A stretch of 64,000 nt of DNA, from positions 2,356,001 to 2,420,000 of the forward strand of contig OZ017759.1 of the NCBI GenBank assembly GCA_963969365.1, given 5' to 3'. The translations under genes and the position numbers were made by a program. The notes below the pieces were generated by a model that saw only the letters and a list, made by a program, of their open reading frames with translations, was not told the DNA's origin and searched no databases. Shown here in pieces: positions 45,201 to 55,301 of this stretch (its first letter is position 1; each line of letters opens with the position of its first letter). This DNA is from Asterochloris sp. CNOR1 (taxonomy: Eukaryota; Chlorophyta; Trebouxiophyceae; Trebouxiales; Trebouxiaceae).

Positions 45201-46310
45201 AGCACTGCAGCAGGCTTGCCTGGCACAGTGAGTGGGCTCATTGCTCCCAGGCGTGGCATAGCTGGGCCGCGCCTTGCCACAGAAGCACCGCTTGGCCTCC
45301 ATCATCCCAGGCTCCTTGCACCTGCACCAGTGCAGACAGAGGCTTGGTGGGCTGCCTGCGCAGTGCTATGTGAGACAATGTGTGCTTCCAGCGCCACTAA
45401 CGCCATGAGGGTAGTCAGTCCAGGCTCTATGCACCTGCACGGGCCCAGGCACAGGCTCAGCTAGCTGTCAGTGCAATGCTCAACTGACGCCATGGGAGGG
45501 TCAGTGGTTGCAGCGTTCCTGCACCTGCGACCATGAAGGCCATGATGGAAGTCAAGTGGAATGGCTGGGCAAAGCCCTGCTCGCTGGGCGCCCCACAAAT
45601 GAAGGGGTCAGGACAGGACAGGTCAGGACAGGTCGGGTCAGGTCTGGTCTTGGGCTCCTGCGACAGTATACGTGGTGATGGAGCCAAGTGAGCTTGCTGA
45701 ATGATGCTCTGGTGGCTGCACTCGCCACAAGTGAGACAGGTCAAGAGTCTCACATCCGAAGCAGTGCATTGCAGCCAGCCATGCCAGTGAGCAGCAGTTC
45801 CACCCGTGCTCCGCCAAAGTCTTGGCAGGCCAGCAGTGCGGTTTGCGGGCAGGCTGCGCCCTAGTGTCGGGTGCTCTGTCTTGTAAGTGCTGAGAACGCG
45901 AAGAGGTCAGGCACAAGGCACGACTGTGAGGTCACGAAGACCTCAGTCTCCTGTATGGGAGAAATGTGTACACAGCTGTGGCAGGCTCACCTTCCACAGT
46001 GTGTGGGCCTCCCAGCTCCAGTGGTGGCAAAGGTGGCCACCTCACCTGCACGGATGCAGGGAGCTGGTGAACCTCTCTTCTGGCTCAGGCGAGCAACAAG
46101 GCTGGGAAGGATGGCTGCAGCTACTGGCCAGCCACAACCGACTGTGCAGGCTACCCACAGCATTGCTTCTGCTTTTGAGTCTGGTGCAGTTGCTCGATGG
46201 TGCGGCAGTTGTGCGGGCAGTCAAATCGACCAGGCCTGCTCATGCACAGCAAGCACATGAGGCCAGGCGTTGTGCTCACCGCAGGCACACACAGGCATGG
46301 CACCAGACAT
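39224..46310 (-). CDS. EsV-1-7-like cysteine-repeat protein
   Basis: Nine minus-strand exons: 46310-46280, 46045-45991, 45321-45220, 44690-44459, 43612-43436, 41615-41424, 40592-40509, 40474-40304, 39373-39224. All phases agree; the product is 397 aa. Five repeats start at residues 8, 41, 79, 115 and 151, each with C-x-C-[GN]-x-A near the start, then P-x-[FY] in four of the five (T-F in the first), then T-H-C-x2-C-K-x2-G-M, for example KPTHCAKCKEDGMVN. The second to third Cys spacing is 17 residues (16 in the first repeat). This resembles the EsV-1-7 motif (C-x4-C-x16-C-x2-H) known from brown algae and some algal viruses, but with C-x-C and a final Cys in place of His: likely zinc-binding, molecular role unknown. 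Residues 200-348 are Gln/His/Met-rich (TPEQLAMMHANLAA; VSAALEQLHQASQAMG). The C-terminus KEESSQTQRVKRQRVSA has a possible nuclear signal. The repeat region is secure; the last four exons rest on phase and composition. Confidence 0.75.
41221..41452 (-). repeat. Donor-side triplicate after the EsV-1-7-like gene's sixth exon
   Basis: The exon end coding GAQMDGQ and its donor gtgggtcg (41424/41423, minus strand) recur twice further into the intron, near 41368 and 41280 (plus strand cgacccacct-acg/gcc-cgtccatctggccccc). Each copy is followed by a copied intron segment (gttgcacagcgagccacagc). Units are about 75-88 bp. Confidence 0.85.
45606..45650 (+). repeat. Pentanucleotide repeat, nine units
   Basis: Nine consecutive 5-mers of the form ggtca / ggaca / ggtcg / ggtct. 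It lies in the intron between exons 45991 and 45321 of the minus-strand gene. Confidence 0.9.
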
Positions 46311-47606
46311 GCTTCACTGGGCGCAGCTCTGGCGCAGCGAATGGCGGGGCAGCGGCGCCTCCCTGCAGGATCAGCACAGAGCATTGAGGGCAGGGTGACT
46401 ACACCTTGGGCGCTACCTGCAGGATCAGGCAGACTGGGCTGTGCTGCAGTCAGCAATTGCACAGCACTCTTTTTGAATGAGTGGCTGTGGTGGCGGTAAG
46501 GCCCAGTCTTGGCAGGGCCCCCCAATCACATCTGGGTGAGCTTTTACACCCTGCAACTCTAACACTCAGGGGCGGCAAGACAGCAAAGCAATGGTGGTGT
46601 GGTGGCTTCTCGAGGACTTGCATGAGGTCATAACAGCTGTGCAGCTCAGGCCACAGGCGTTAGTCCGCCGGGCTGCAGGCATGGCAGCAGGCACTCACTG
46701 GCGGGGCTCTTGCAAGGCCGGTCTCCCCTAAGATCCGCTATCTGGGAGGCCCTGGTGCACGTCTTATGGCAGCGACCGACCTGGGCTTCTGAAGAGTGAA
46801 TCTGGTGGGCACTAGCTTGAGTCCCTTTCCGGTATTATTATTATTCTCTTGTTTGGACATGTTTTCCATTGTCTGAGACCTTGGATGCCTCAGGCCTGCA
46901 GTTCATGCAGCAAATGCAGCGTGTTGCTCGGGACAGTCAAGTTGCAAGCCAAGCTTGCCGATCTGCATTCAGGCTGTGCTGGGCATGGCCCAGCTGAAGA
47001 TGTTGATAGGCGGCATAAATTGCAATGCAGTGGGCTGAAAGGCTGCGAGGTGTTCTGTTTGTGGCAACTGCTCAGCCAAGAGGCTCATCCCTATTGAAGG
47101 CATTGCAAAATTTATGTCACTAGACCTATATCTCAAGGTGCAATTTGGAGCCACAGATTCCCCAGGCGAAGGCAGGTCGCCTCCAGCGTGAGCCTGCACA
47201 GGCAGAGCTGACTGCCGGTCGCAGCAGAAAAGTCAAAGCAAGCCTGCCGTGGCGCTTTTCATTGCTGTCGGTAAGAAATGAGCGTCTGGCATGCCTTGTA
47301 TGCCCCAAGGAATCACAGATCGTATCCGCCACCTGCTCTTTTGGGCCTCTAGCACTTGCATGGTATGATTTGTCCGGCATGCAGTCCATGCTTGAGCTGC
47401 TGTGATTGGTGCACAGCTCTCAGGCCAGATGCACTGTGCTGCGTTCTGCATTGCAGCAGCCCATGAGATGCAGATTTTGCATGCCTTCCTAAATTGCACG
47501 TTGCCAGCCACAGCTGCCAGGGGCACAAATTGAGTTGCTGGGGGAGCCATGTGATGTGCTGAACCTCACATTGCACCACTGCCTGTCATGATGCAGAGGC
47601 TCTAAG
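46311..47606. other. Divergent intergenic region, EsV-1-7-like gene / ureide permease
   Basis: About 1.3 kb with no recognisable protein or RNA gene. It should include two promoters and 5' UTRs. A short ttattattatt run lies at about 46835. Open frames here show no conserved segment. Confidence 0.5.
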
Positions 47607-50600
47607 ATGTTGACTGTGGACACGAGAGGCGGCGCAATTGCTCTGCTGGTCATTGGCCTCATTCTGCTGGGTGAGCACAGGCCACAAGCAAACACAAGAT
47701 ACATTCCAAGGGCAGCCTGCAGCTGCCCATGAAGCAGCTGGCCAGGCTGCATGCATCACAGCAAGACAGCACTGTCATGATGCGCACTACTGCCAGCCTC
47801 CTCACGGCGACTGCCCCTGCTGCAGGCACATGGGGAGCACTGCTGAACTTGGCTGAGCGTAAGGGGCGCTCCACCACTCACACCTACATAGGTAGGCTGC
47901 AGTGCGACCTGCATGCTGTCGCCTTTGCACTCCATGCATGCCTTGCTGCCTGGGGCTGGCCCCAGCTCGGCCTGGCCACAGCAGCAACAGCTGCGCCTGC
48001 AATGCCACCTGCTTGCCTGCCTAGGCAGTCATGTTGCTGCTGCAGACTTCTGTATAGCGTTCTTCCTGGTGTCGCTCGTGTGCGCCCTCACTCTTGGGCA
48101 ATTCGGCCACTCCAGTGCGGATGGCCGGGAGCTGGAGAACTTCATCTACCAGTTACAACACTCTTCAGTGGGTTTCCTTGGGCCTGCTATTGCTTTTTCA
48201 AACACTGTATGATAAAGTGCTTGCCATCCTGGCACTGCACGAGGGTGGCAAGCAGCTGGCGCAGCCCGCTGTGCACGCTACACGTCGGCGTGCTATGTTG
48301 TGCATCATCCACAGTGTCCCGGTGGCAAAGTGTCCAGAGATGTACTGGCAAAGGCAGGGCTGACCAGTCACTGGTGACTAGTCACTGAGCTAATGCCAAA
48401 CCTTGGGATGGTCCTAGCAGCAAGTTCCCCACATAGTGCTCCAGCTCTGCACCAGCCTTCCTGCACAATCCCACCTTCGCACCGTCTTGGGCATTCTCAG
48501 CATCTTGCTCTAGACCTATCGGCAAAGCCGATCTTAGGACTTTCTCCCGCATTCCGACGGGTACCAAGCTTTCGTGCTGGTGAGCGCGACCCGACTCTCT
48601 GATGGCACACCCACATGCTTCAGGCAGACATGAGCAGCAACACCCCGCCTAAAGTCACTGCCTGCAGGAAAAGAAGCTTTTGCTTTCGGGTCTGGGTCTG
48701 CATCTTCGTTTGCAGCAGCTGCCTGACACCGAGGATGATTGCCCGCAGGGAAAGCAGCCCCTGATTGGCGTTCCCCATGGGGCCAGCTGTCTGCATCTTT
48801 CTTGGCAGCAGCTTCTGACGAGATCTGGACATCACCACCTGCAGCAAAAGAAGCCCCTGTTCTGGTCTGCCTTAGGTGTTGGGTGTGCATCTTCTTTGGC
48901 AGCAGCTTCCCTCCACGGTGAAGGTCATTGCTTGCAGGAGAAGAAGCCCCTGATTGGGTTTGCCATGGGGGCTGGCGTCTGCATCTTCTTCGGCAACTTG
49001 GGTCTGCAACTGGCGCTGACGCTGTGCGGCGTCACCATTGCGGTTCCCCTTTTCTCCTCCTTCCTTGTCATTATTGGTGGGTTCCATCTCACGATCCCGC
49101 TGGGTGTGCTATGGAGGGCTTGGTGTCAGACTGCAGGGGCGATCCTGGAACTTGTCATCATGCTAAGTTCGTCGTTTCATCATTGGTGGGCTGGTCTCCC
49201 ATGACCTGATTGGGCTCTGCTGCAGAAGGCTTTGTTTCATGTCACATGGCAGGGCAATGTTGCATCTTGTTCAGCATTGGAGGGTTGCGGTGAAAGTCAT
49301 ACCCTTCATGGTTGTCATCAGTAGGTGGTCTCTCATGACCTGGGCAGGTCTTGCTGTGGATTGCATATCTCGTGTCAGATGGCAGGGCAATTGCTGGTCC
49401 CTGTTCGTCATTGCTGGGTGGCCCCGGAAGGTCACAGGGGCTGCACGTGGGAATGCTGTGGGAATGCTGTCTGTGGACAGGCTTTACGGTTTGCCTGCTC
49501 CCGAACAGGCTCCCTGTTCGGGAGCAGCAACCCTGCTCCCTGTTCGGTGTCTGATGGCATGTGCTGAGTGGCGAGCTGTTAGAGGCCAGTATCTGTGTGC
49601 CAGTGCCACAGGGACCAGGTCCTTCACGGATGTACCAAAATCTGCTCAAGCCTTGCTCCGTGCCAGCGAATGCTTGCACAGTATCATCGTTGGCTGGGCC
49701 AACTCCAAAGTTTGTTGAGAGCTTGCCTCCTGTGCTGAACTCGCTGCCCTCTGCTGGGTGAAGCGTTCCCGGCCCAGAGCGAGCGGACTGGCGCACTTGC
49801 TGTGCCAGAATGCCTCCAGAATTCAGAATGTCACCATACAGAATACCCACGGTGCCCTCGGCCCTGTTTGCAGGTACTTCCCTCAACTGGGCAGAGGACA
49901 AGACGCTAAATGCAGCCCGCATCCTGTTCCCTGGCGTGGCCTGCTTCTTCCTGGCCTTTGTGGCGGGCTCCATCACCCACCTCCTCAATGAGCGCCACAT
50001 CTCCCGCCAGAAGCAGCTGATGGACCAGTGAGCAGCTGCACTGTTTTGCCCACCCAGGAATGCCTCCAAAGCCCTCCATGCACAGCATCGACCCTTCTCT
50101 TCAGGGGTGTCTGATTAAGCAGCACCACTGTCAAGCACAGTCACCTGGCAAGGGCATGCCTGTCCTCAACTTACTCCTCAGTGTCACCTAGTGGACCAGT
50201 GAGGAGCTGCACCGACAAAGCCAGGAAATATCTGCAGTTGGGGGCTCTGCACGGCCTCAAGCTTGTCCCCCAACAGAAGCTGATGGACCAGTGAGCAGCT
50301 GCTGTTCTCTGCCCAGCATCCCATCAGTCACCCAGTTGCCCAGCAATGTGGCTCTTGCTTGGTGACAGCCCTGCTGTGCGCGCTGAAGGCCACAGCCAGA
50401 CCACACCCGCATGCCTCTGCAGACATCACACCCCAATGCAAGCTGGCCTGTGTCTGGAATTGCTGACTCAGACAACACCTTCCCAGGGTGCAGTTCCCTA
50501 GGATGATGTCCCAATGGCTGCAGGTCTGGTGCAGTGGTGCCCCACGGCACCACCGCAAAAGCTGGAGCTCCCGGGCCCAAAACTGGCTCAAAGGAGGTGG

Positions 50601-52281
50601 ATGACTCAGCGCATGGCCAGAACCAGGCCTTCAGCAAGGGTAGCAAGGATGGGGACAGCGACACGGACCCCTTGGATCAGGCAGAGGCAGCCGGTGGAGC
50701 TGCCAGGCTACCCCATGCAGTGGCCAATGTGCAGCATGAGTGGGCTGACCCTGACGCGCAGGCTCGCTCCGTTCGGCTGTCGCCTGCCCAGAAGCGATTC
50801 TGGTGAGTCTGATGCCTGACAAGCCCAGAAGATGGGCGCTGTTTGTGCAGGCAGCTACATGTGAATCTGGCCTGTGTGACTTTTCAGAGATACCTCTGCT
50901 GGAATGGCTTCCCCCCCTGCGCTGCAGGGGCATCATTGTGGCGTCGCTTGCAGGCGCAGTGGGGTCCCTGTTCAGCCCTGGGTTCAATGTGAGTCCTCCC
51001 AAAACAAGTGCTGGGATCAGCCTTGGCATGCCCTTCTTGTTTTGAAGCCTCTGCCTGATGCTGGCTTGCAGGTGGTGACCAACGACACTTTCCACACTCT
51101 GGCCCCGGGCGTGCAGCCCCTGACAGTGTACACAGGTGCGCCTCTACAGCTGCCAGGCTTTAGTGCTTGGAGCACATCACTGCCTTGCTTGCAATGCGTC
51201 CTGGCTGCTTGTATTGCTTCTCGGTGTGACGTGAGGTCAACTCTATGCATGCTGCTCATATTTGCCACTCTCAGGATGTGTTCCGCTGAACCTGCGTGGT
51301 GCAATCTGCAGCCCTGACCATGCAAATGCTATGCCTCCCACAGCGCTGAGGTCCGCTGCCTTCAGGCTACTTCTGGTTCTGCGTGCCCTTCATCCCGCTG
51401 TGCATCCTCCAGTGCTCCATCTTCATGCGGTGGCCCATCCTGGGGCAGAAGCGCACCACCTGGACGGCCTGGCTCAAGGACCACAAAGGCAAGCATGAGA
51501 CTTGCTCTTGCGATGCCTGTGCTACATCTGTTGCCATCCAGTGGCATATCACTTGCCTGGTGCCTGGCTTGTGAGAGCACACTAGCCCTTTTTCTTGGGG
51601 GCGTTCATATCACATGGCCTGTAACGCATGACGTGCTGCTTTTGGCATTATTGCTTGCCAGCTCTTGTTGTCCACTGATCATCAACGTGGATTTGGCCAG
51701 AGGGCTGTGCCGGCCCCTAATGTGGTCAGCTTAGGTGCCGGCTGCTAATCAACCCTCAGTCCCAGCCTCTCAGACTGCTCCAGGTGTTTAGTGAGGCAGT
51801 GTATGCAGCGGTCATGTCCGCCCTGCCCGGCATAAAGCCCGAGAGCACGTTTGAAGTTTGGTCAGGTGTCCTGTGTGCTGCAGACATGAGCTTGACCTGG
51901 GGCCCCTGATACGGCACTCTGCATTCAACTCTCAATGGGCTGCAGTAACTGGGCGGGGCAGGCAGCTGGCTACTTGAAGGGAGGTCTGATGTGTGCTCTG
52001 CGCTGGCTGCAGGCATGACGTGGTTCTGGGGCTTCCTTTCTGGCGTCCTGGTGTCGGCTGCCAACGTGCTGCAGTTCCTGGGTGGCCAGGCGGCAGGCTA
52101 TGCAGCCAGTGACCTGGTGCAGGCCAACCCCATCATTGCCACTCTGTGGGGCATCTTCCTGTTCCACGAGTTCCACCGCAGCACCACCTCCAAGCTGACC
52201 TACTTTTTTCTGGCCTGCATGTATGCTCTCTATATCGGCGCAGTAGTGCTGCTGGCCATCTCGGCCAAGGCCCGAAATTGA
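47607..52281 (+). CDS. UPS: Ureide permease (UPS family)
   Basis: Membrane carrier of the plant UPS family (10 transmembrane segments, DMT-like), importing allantoin and related ureides, uracil or similar bases with protons. Ten exons: 47607-47670, 47826-47891, 48046-48167, 48938-49076, 49874-50027, 50524-50802, 50928-50988, 51072-51135, 51366-51488, 52013-52281. The total is 1341 nt, 446 aa, in phase throughout. Family landmarks: start MLTVDTRGGAIALL against plant MYVVESKGGAIACM; GTWGALLNLAERKGR; ILFPGVACFFLAFVAGS; SPGFNVVTNDTFHTL; then VYTGYFWFCVPFIPL, FMRWPILGQKRTTW and FLGGQAAGYAASDLVQANP close to the C-terminus. The hydrophilic central loop (exon 50524-50802, Asp/Gly/Ala-rich, about 93 residues) is longer than I recall for plants. 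Substrate is inferred from family only. Confidence 0.93.
48660..48985 (+). repeat. Four acceptor-side copies before ureide permease exon 4
   Basis: The real acceptor ends at 48937 (GAGAAGAAGCCCCTGATTGG). Copies follow the CAGs at about 48667 (GAAAAGAAGC), 48748 (GGAAAGCAGCCCCTGATTGG) and 48844 (CAAAAGAAGCCCCTGTTCTG). Each continues into a copy of the codons for GVCIFFG. Unit about 80-95 bp. Confidence 0.88.
49495..49527. repeat. Perfect 15-bp hairpin with 3-nt loop
   Basis: CTGCTCCCGAACAGG (49495-49509), loop ctc, CCTGTTCGGGAGCAG (49513-49527). A further partial copy of one arm follows at about 49533-49549. It lies within the intron between ureide permease exons 49076 and 49874. Confidence 0.9.
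50012..50312 (+). repeat. Donor-side triplicate after ureide permease exon 5
   Basis: The exon end with donor (ctgatggacca, gtgagcagctg; donor at 50028) recurs at about 50192 (tagtggaccagtgaggagct; donor 50199) and 50278 (aagctgatggaccagtgagc; donor 50291). Confidence 0.88.
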
Positions 52282-52721
52282 TGACTGTCCATCAGTTTGC
52301 TGCTCACCAGCTGAAGCACCCAGATGTGCTGGGCACCAGGCCACAGCAAAAACATGCTCAAGTAACAAAAACTACTGTTTACAATAGCAGCAGCTCCTGC
52401 CTGAAACCTCGCATGTACATGCGGCAGGTGTTGCTGCACTTCCTAAGCGTGTCGTCAGGCTTTGCACCTTATTTCCCCTGTCATGAACCCATTTGTGAAC
52501 AATCACCAGGCGCAGACCTCAATTTGTTGAACCCACCTAGCCCTTTCTTACGCCTGAGCTGTAACTGCAATGTCCTGGTTGCATTAGCAAGGCAGCACCG
52601 CTGAGCTCAGTCGGCTTGACATCATCTCTCTCACCTGCTGCCTGATGGGCAAGATGGTCGAACCACAGTGTTAAGAGGGCTCTGCAAAAAACAAAAATAA
52701 AACTCTGAGCAGCGAGACAAC
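52282..52721. other. Spacer between ureide permease and CRM gene
   Basis: 440 bp between a stop and the next start on the same strand. A TGTAA, the usual green-algal polyadenylation signal, occurs at about 52560, and an A-rich stretch (aaaaaacaaaaataaaac) lies at about 52686-52703. No gene-like content. Confidence 0.5.
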
Positions 52722-54623
52722 ATGCTCAGTCTTGCACAAGCGTCCATGCACACACCCTGTCAGTTGAGGTCCCCACAGACTTGTGCGAGGGTGCAGGTCG
52801 AGGTGCCGCCATTCAGACACCACAGATCGACTGCAGGCAGGCGGCATCCTGCTGGCTGGGGTGCTCTATGCTGCCAGGCGGCCAGCACAATGGATGGACT
52901 TGAAAGTGAGTGGCCTCCTGCCAGTGCACCTCAAAGCCTGGGGCGGCTCACTATCTGAGAGCTGAGAAGTAGTGTGCACTCACTGAGCGGTGCCTGCAAT
53001 AGCTTCACTGCTGTCTTCTGCAGATGGATGGGTTGCATCTCCACCGTCTGGTGCCCTCAGCGTCTCAACCATGCGCCTGCTGTGGGACAGTGTGGAGAAG
53101 CCACTTCTGAGAATAGGGAGGAGTGGCATCCAGGTGCGGGTCACTCCCTTAGCGTGCTCTGTGCTAAATCAAGGGCAGACCACCCACCTGCACTTCCTCT
53201 TAGGCCTACTGACCATGCTTGGCATGAGAGGCCATCCCTTTGGAATGCCATGGTCTGGCAGTGAACTGGTGTTGGGCCACCTGCAGGCAACAGGCCCCAA
53301 ATGTGGCACCATCTGCCCCGCCGGACATGCACCATGAATATTAGCTTAAGCGCGTCCGTACTCTTCTGCAGGGCAGTCACACCTCTTCCCTGAGGGAGCT
53401 GGTTCAGGCGCACTCTCTGGTCAAGGTGCAGCTCAATCAGCAGCATGAGGTGGCGGTGGCGGCGGTGGCTCAGCAGCTGGCAGAGGCCTCTGGTGAGACC
53501 CAGGGAGTGCCAGTTGCAGCCTGCCCCTCCAGCAGCTGCGGGCAGAACATGGCAACACTGACGCATCAGCAGGGGCGTGCAGCAGGAGGTCAAGCAGAAG
53601 TGCAAGGTTGCTTTAGAACGCACCGGGCAGCTGCAGGGCTGGCTGGACCACAGCTGCAGCGGCCAGGCAGGGGCGGAGGCGCTGGATGCAGACGCCACGC
53701 CGTTCTCCTGCAGGATCTGCTCTCTTGTGCGCAGCAGGGCCTCAGCTGATGTTCCTGTTGGTGGGGTGGTGGTTGTGTTGGTGAGGTGGTGGTGGTGGTG
53801 TTGGCGACTGGTGAGGAGATCATGTTGCTGAAGCTGGCAGAGTCATCTGACAAGAAACCGGGGCGTGACAAGCCTGCGATGGGCAAATGACAAGCCCTGC
53901 GGGGCCTCAAGCCTTGTCTGGGGCAGGCAGTCAATAATCTCCTGGCAGCTGCCAGAGGTTGTCTGAGGACCTGTGATGCATGTGAGCAGCAGGCTTGGCT
54001 GGTCAGCTGCCTCTTCCAAAGCCCCGGAAGGCAAACACACATTGGTGTCCATCCTGCTGGGGGTGCACAGGCCTGTGCACTGGCCAGCCTTGACCTCCTG
54101 CCTACAGGCAGGTGCAGCAACCTGGTGCCGATTCTCTGTCGGTCGTTCTCGTCCACCAAGTTGAGCACTGCCAGAGCTCTGACTGCCTTGCGAGCAGGGG
54201 CATCTGGCAGTGGCTGGCACTGAGTCTGCGTTGTTCAGAGCGGTTGTGGCTGAGGCGCCCCCCGCATGTTGCGTGCCCCTGGCACCGCACAACCCAGCTG
54301 TTGACTGGCCTCATCAACCACACCCGTTCCTGCTGCCCCATGTGAACCCTGCAGATTTCTCAGTCAGGCTACGGGCTGCTGCAGGGGCTGATGTGGTCCA
54401 GGTCAAGGGCAGGACGCTCCTCTTCTCTGACACTGCCGTGCCCACGCCAGAGCTGCTGGCGCAGGCCCGGCAGCGGCATGACTCCAAGCGGGTGCGACGG
54501 GAGAGCAAGGCCACTGCCAAGCAGCCAGTCACCCTGGCGCCTCCCGTGCAGTCACAGCTAGCAGCCCTGCACAGGGCTGGATGTGTGCCACAGGACGCTT
54601 TTGACAATAGCTCCCTAGGGTGA
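52722..54623 (+). CDS. Small CRM (YhbY-like) RNA-binding protein, likely plastid
   Basis: CRM domains bind structured RNA; plant members act in chloroplast or mitochondrial intron splicing, and bacterial YhbY associates with pre-50S ribosomes. Four exons: 52722-52905, 53024-53133, 53372-53492, 54385-54623, in phase, 217 aa. Residues 1-61 are Ser/Arg/Ala-rich and transit-peptide-like. The single CRM domain spans about 72-153: LLRIGRSG with the GxxG loop at 93-96, LRELVQAHSLVKVQLN, AVAQQLAEASGADVVQVKGR, TLLFS. The tail is basic (RQRHDSKRVRRESKATAK). The first exon is chosen because it stays open from the ATG and joins in phase; it is less certain than the domain. The plastid location is inferred. 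Confidence 0.8.
53758..53812 (+). repeat. GGT-rich simple repeat in CRM gene intron
   Basis: Stretch of ggtgg/ggttgt units with a pure ggtggtggtggtggt core. It lies in the large last intron (53493-54384). Confidence 0.9.
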
Positions 54624-55301
54624 GCTTCGTGGCACTGCTAAGGCCCAGAAGCCTTTGCTGCTTGATATGCTGCCAAACCACTCCCTGACTGGCACCTTAT
54701 GTTCCTCGCAGGGCATTGAGCCGCTTACCAGAGGCGTCTGCCCTGAAGGTCCTACAGCAGATTACCAGGCATCGCATGAGGCAAATCAACAACAAGTCTG
54801 CCTGGCTATCCAGCCAGTGTGCAAAAGCAGCATCTGGGCTGCAATGACTCTTTTCCTGAGTCTTTGCTGTGGTGGCACTGCCTCTCTTCATGGGTGCAGA
54901 GCCCCTCATGGACACAGGGATACCATTGAAGAACCTATACGACCCGGCAACTGTGCTAAGAACTACAAGTTCTTGGCATGGCATGCCGGATTGTTGTTTA
55001 GTAGAGAAACTTGAATTCCCCTGCCCTTCTTCCTCTGATTAGTAAGCCAGTAGCAGGTTTTCCTTGGCCCCAATCTGGGGCTGGCCGTGTCTGGAGGGCA
55101 GGCTGCTGCTTGACTGCAAAGAGATTTGTAGATCAGCAAGAACTCACTCACACACCGCAAGCCGGCAGCAGTACGCCCCTGTGCAGGCCGCTTGCAATTT
55201 CGGAAGCGCAGTCCGGAAGCAGCAGGCGGCCAGATCCTCAAGCCTCTGCCCCCACCAGGTCACAGGCCCATGTGCAGGCTGTGATCTCAGGGCCATCTTT
55301 C
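54624..55301. other. Spacer between CRM and ABCG genes
   Basis: 678 bp on the same strand; expected to hold the 3' UTR of the CRM gene and the promoter of the ABCG gene. No recognisable gene. Confidence 0.5.

Noticed and set aside
53590-54168. 192-codon minus-strand open frame inside the CRM gene intron
   Set aside because: Composition follows GC-rich repeats (Pro/Thr/Arg runs over the GGT repeat); no conserved segment.
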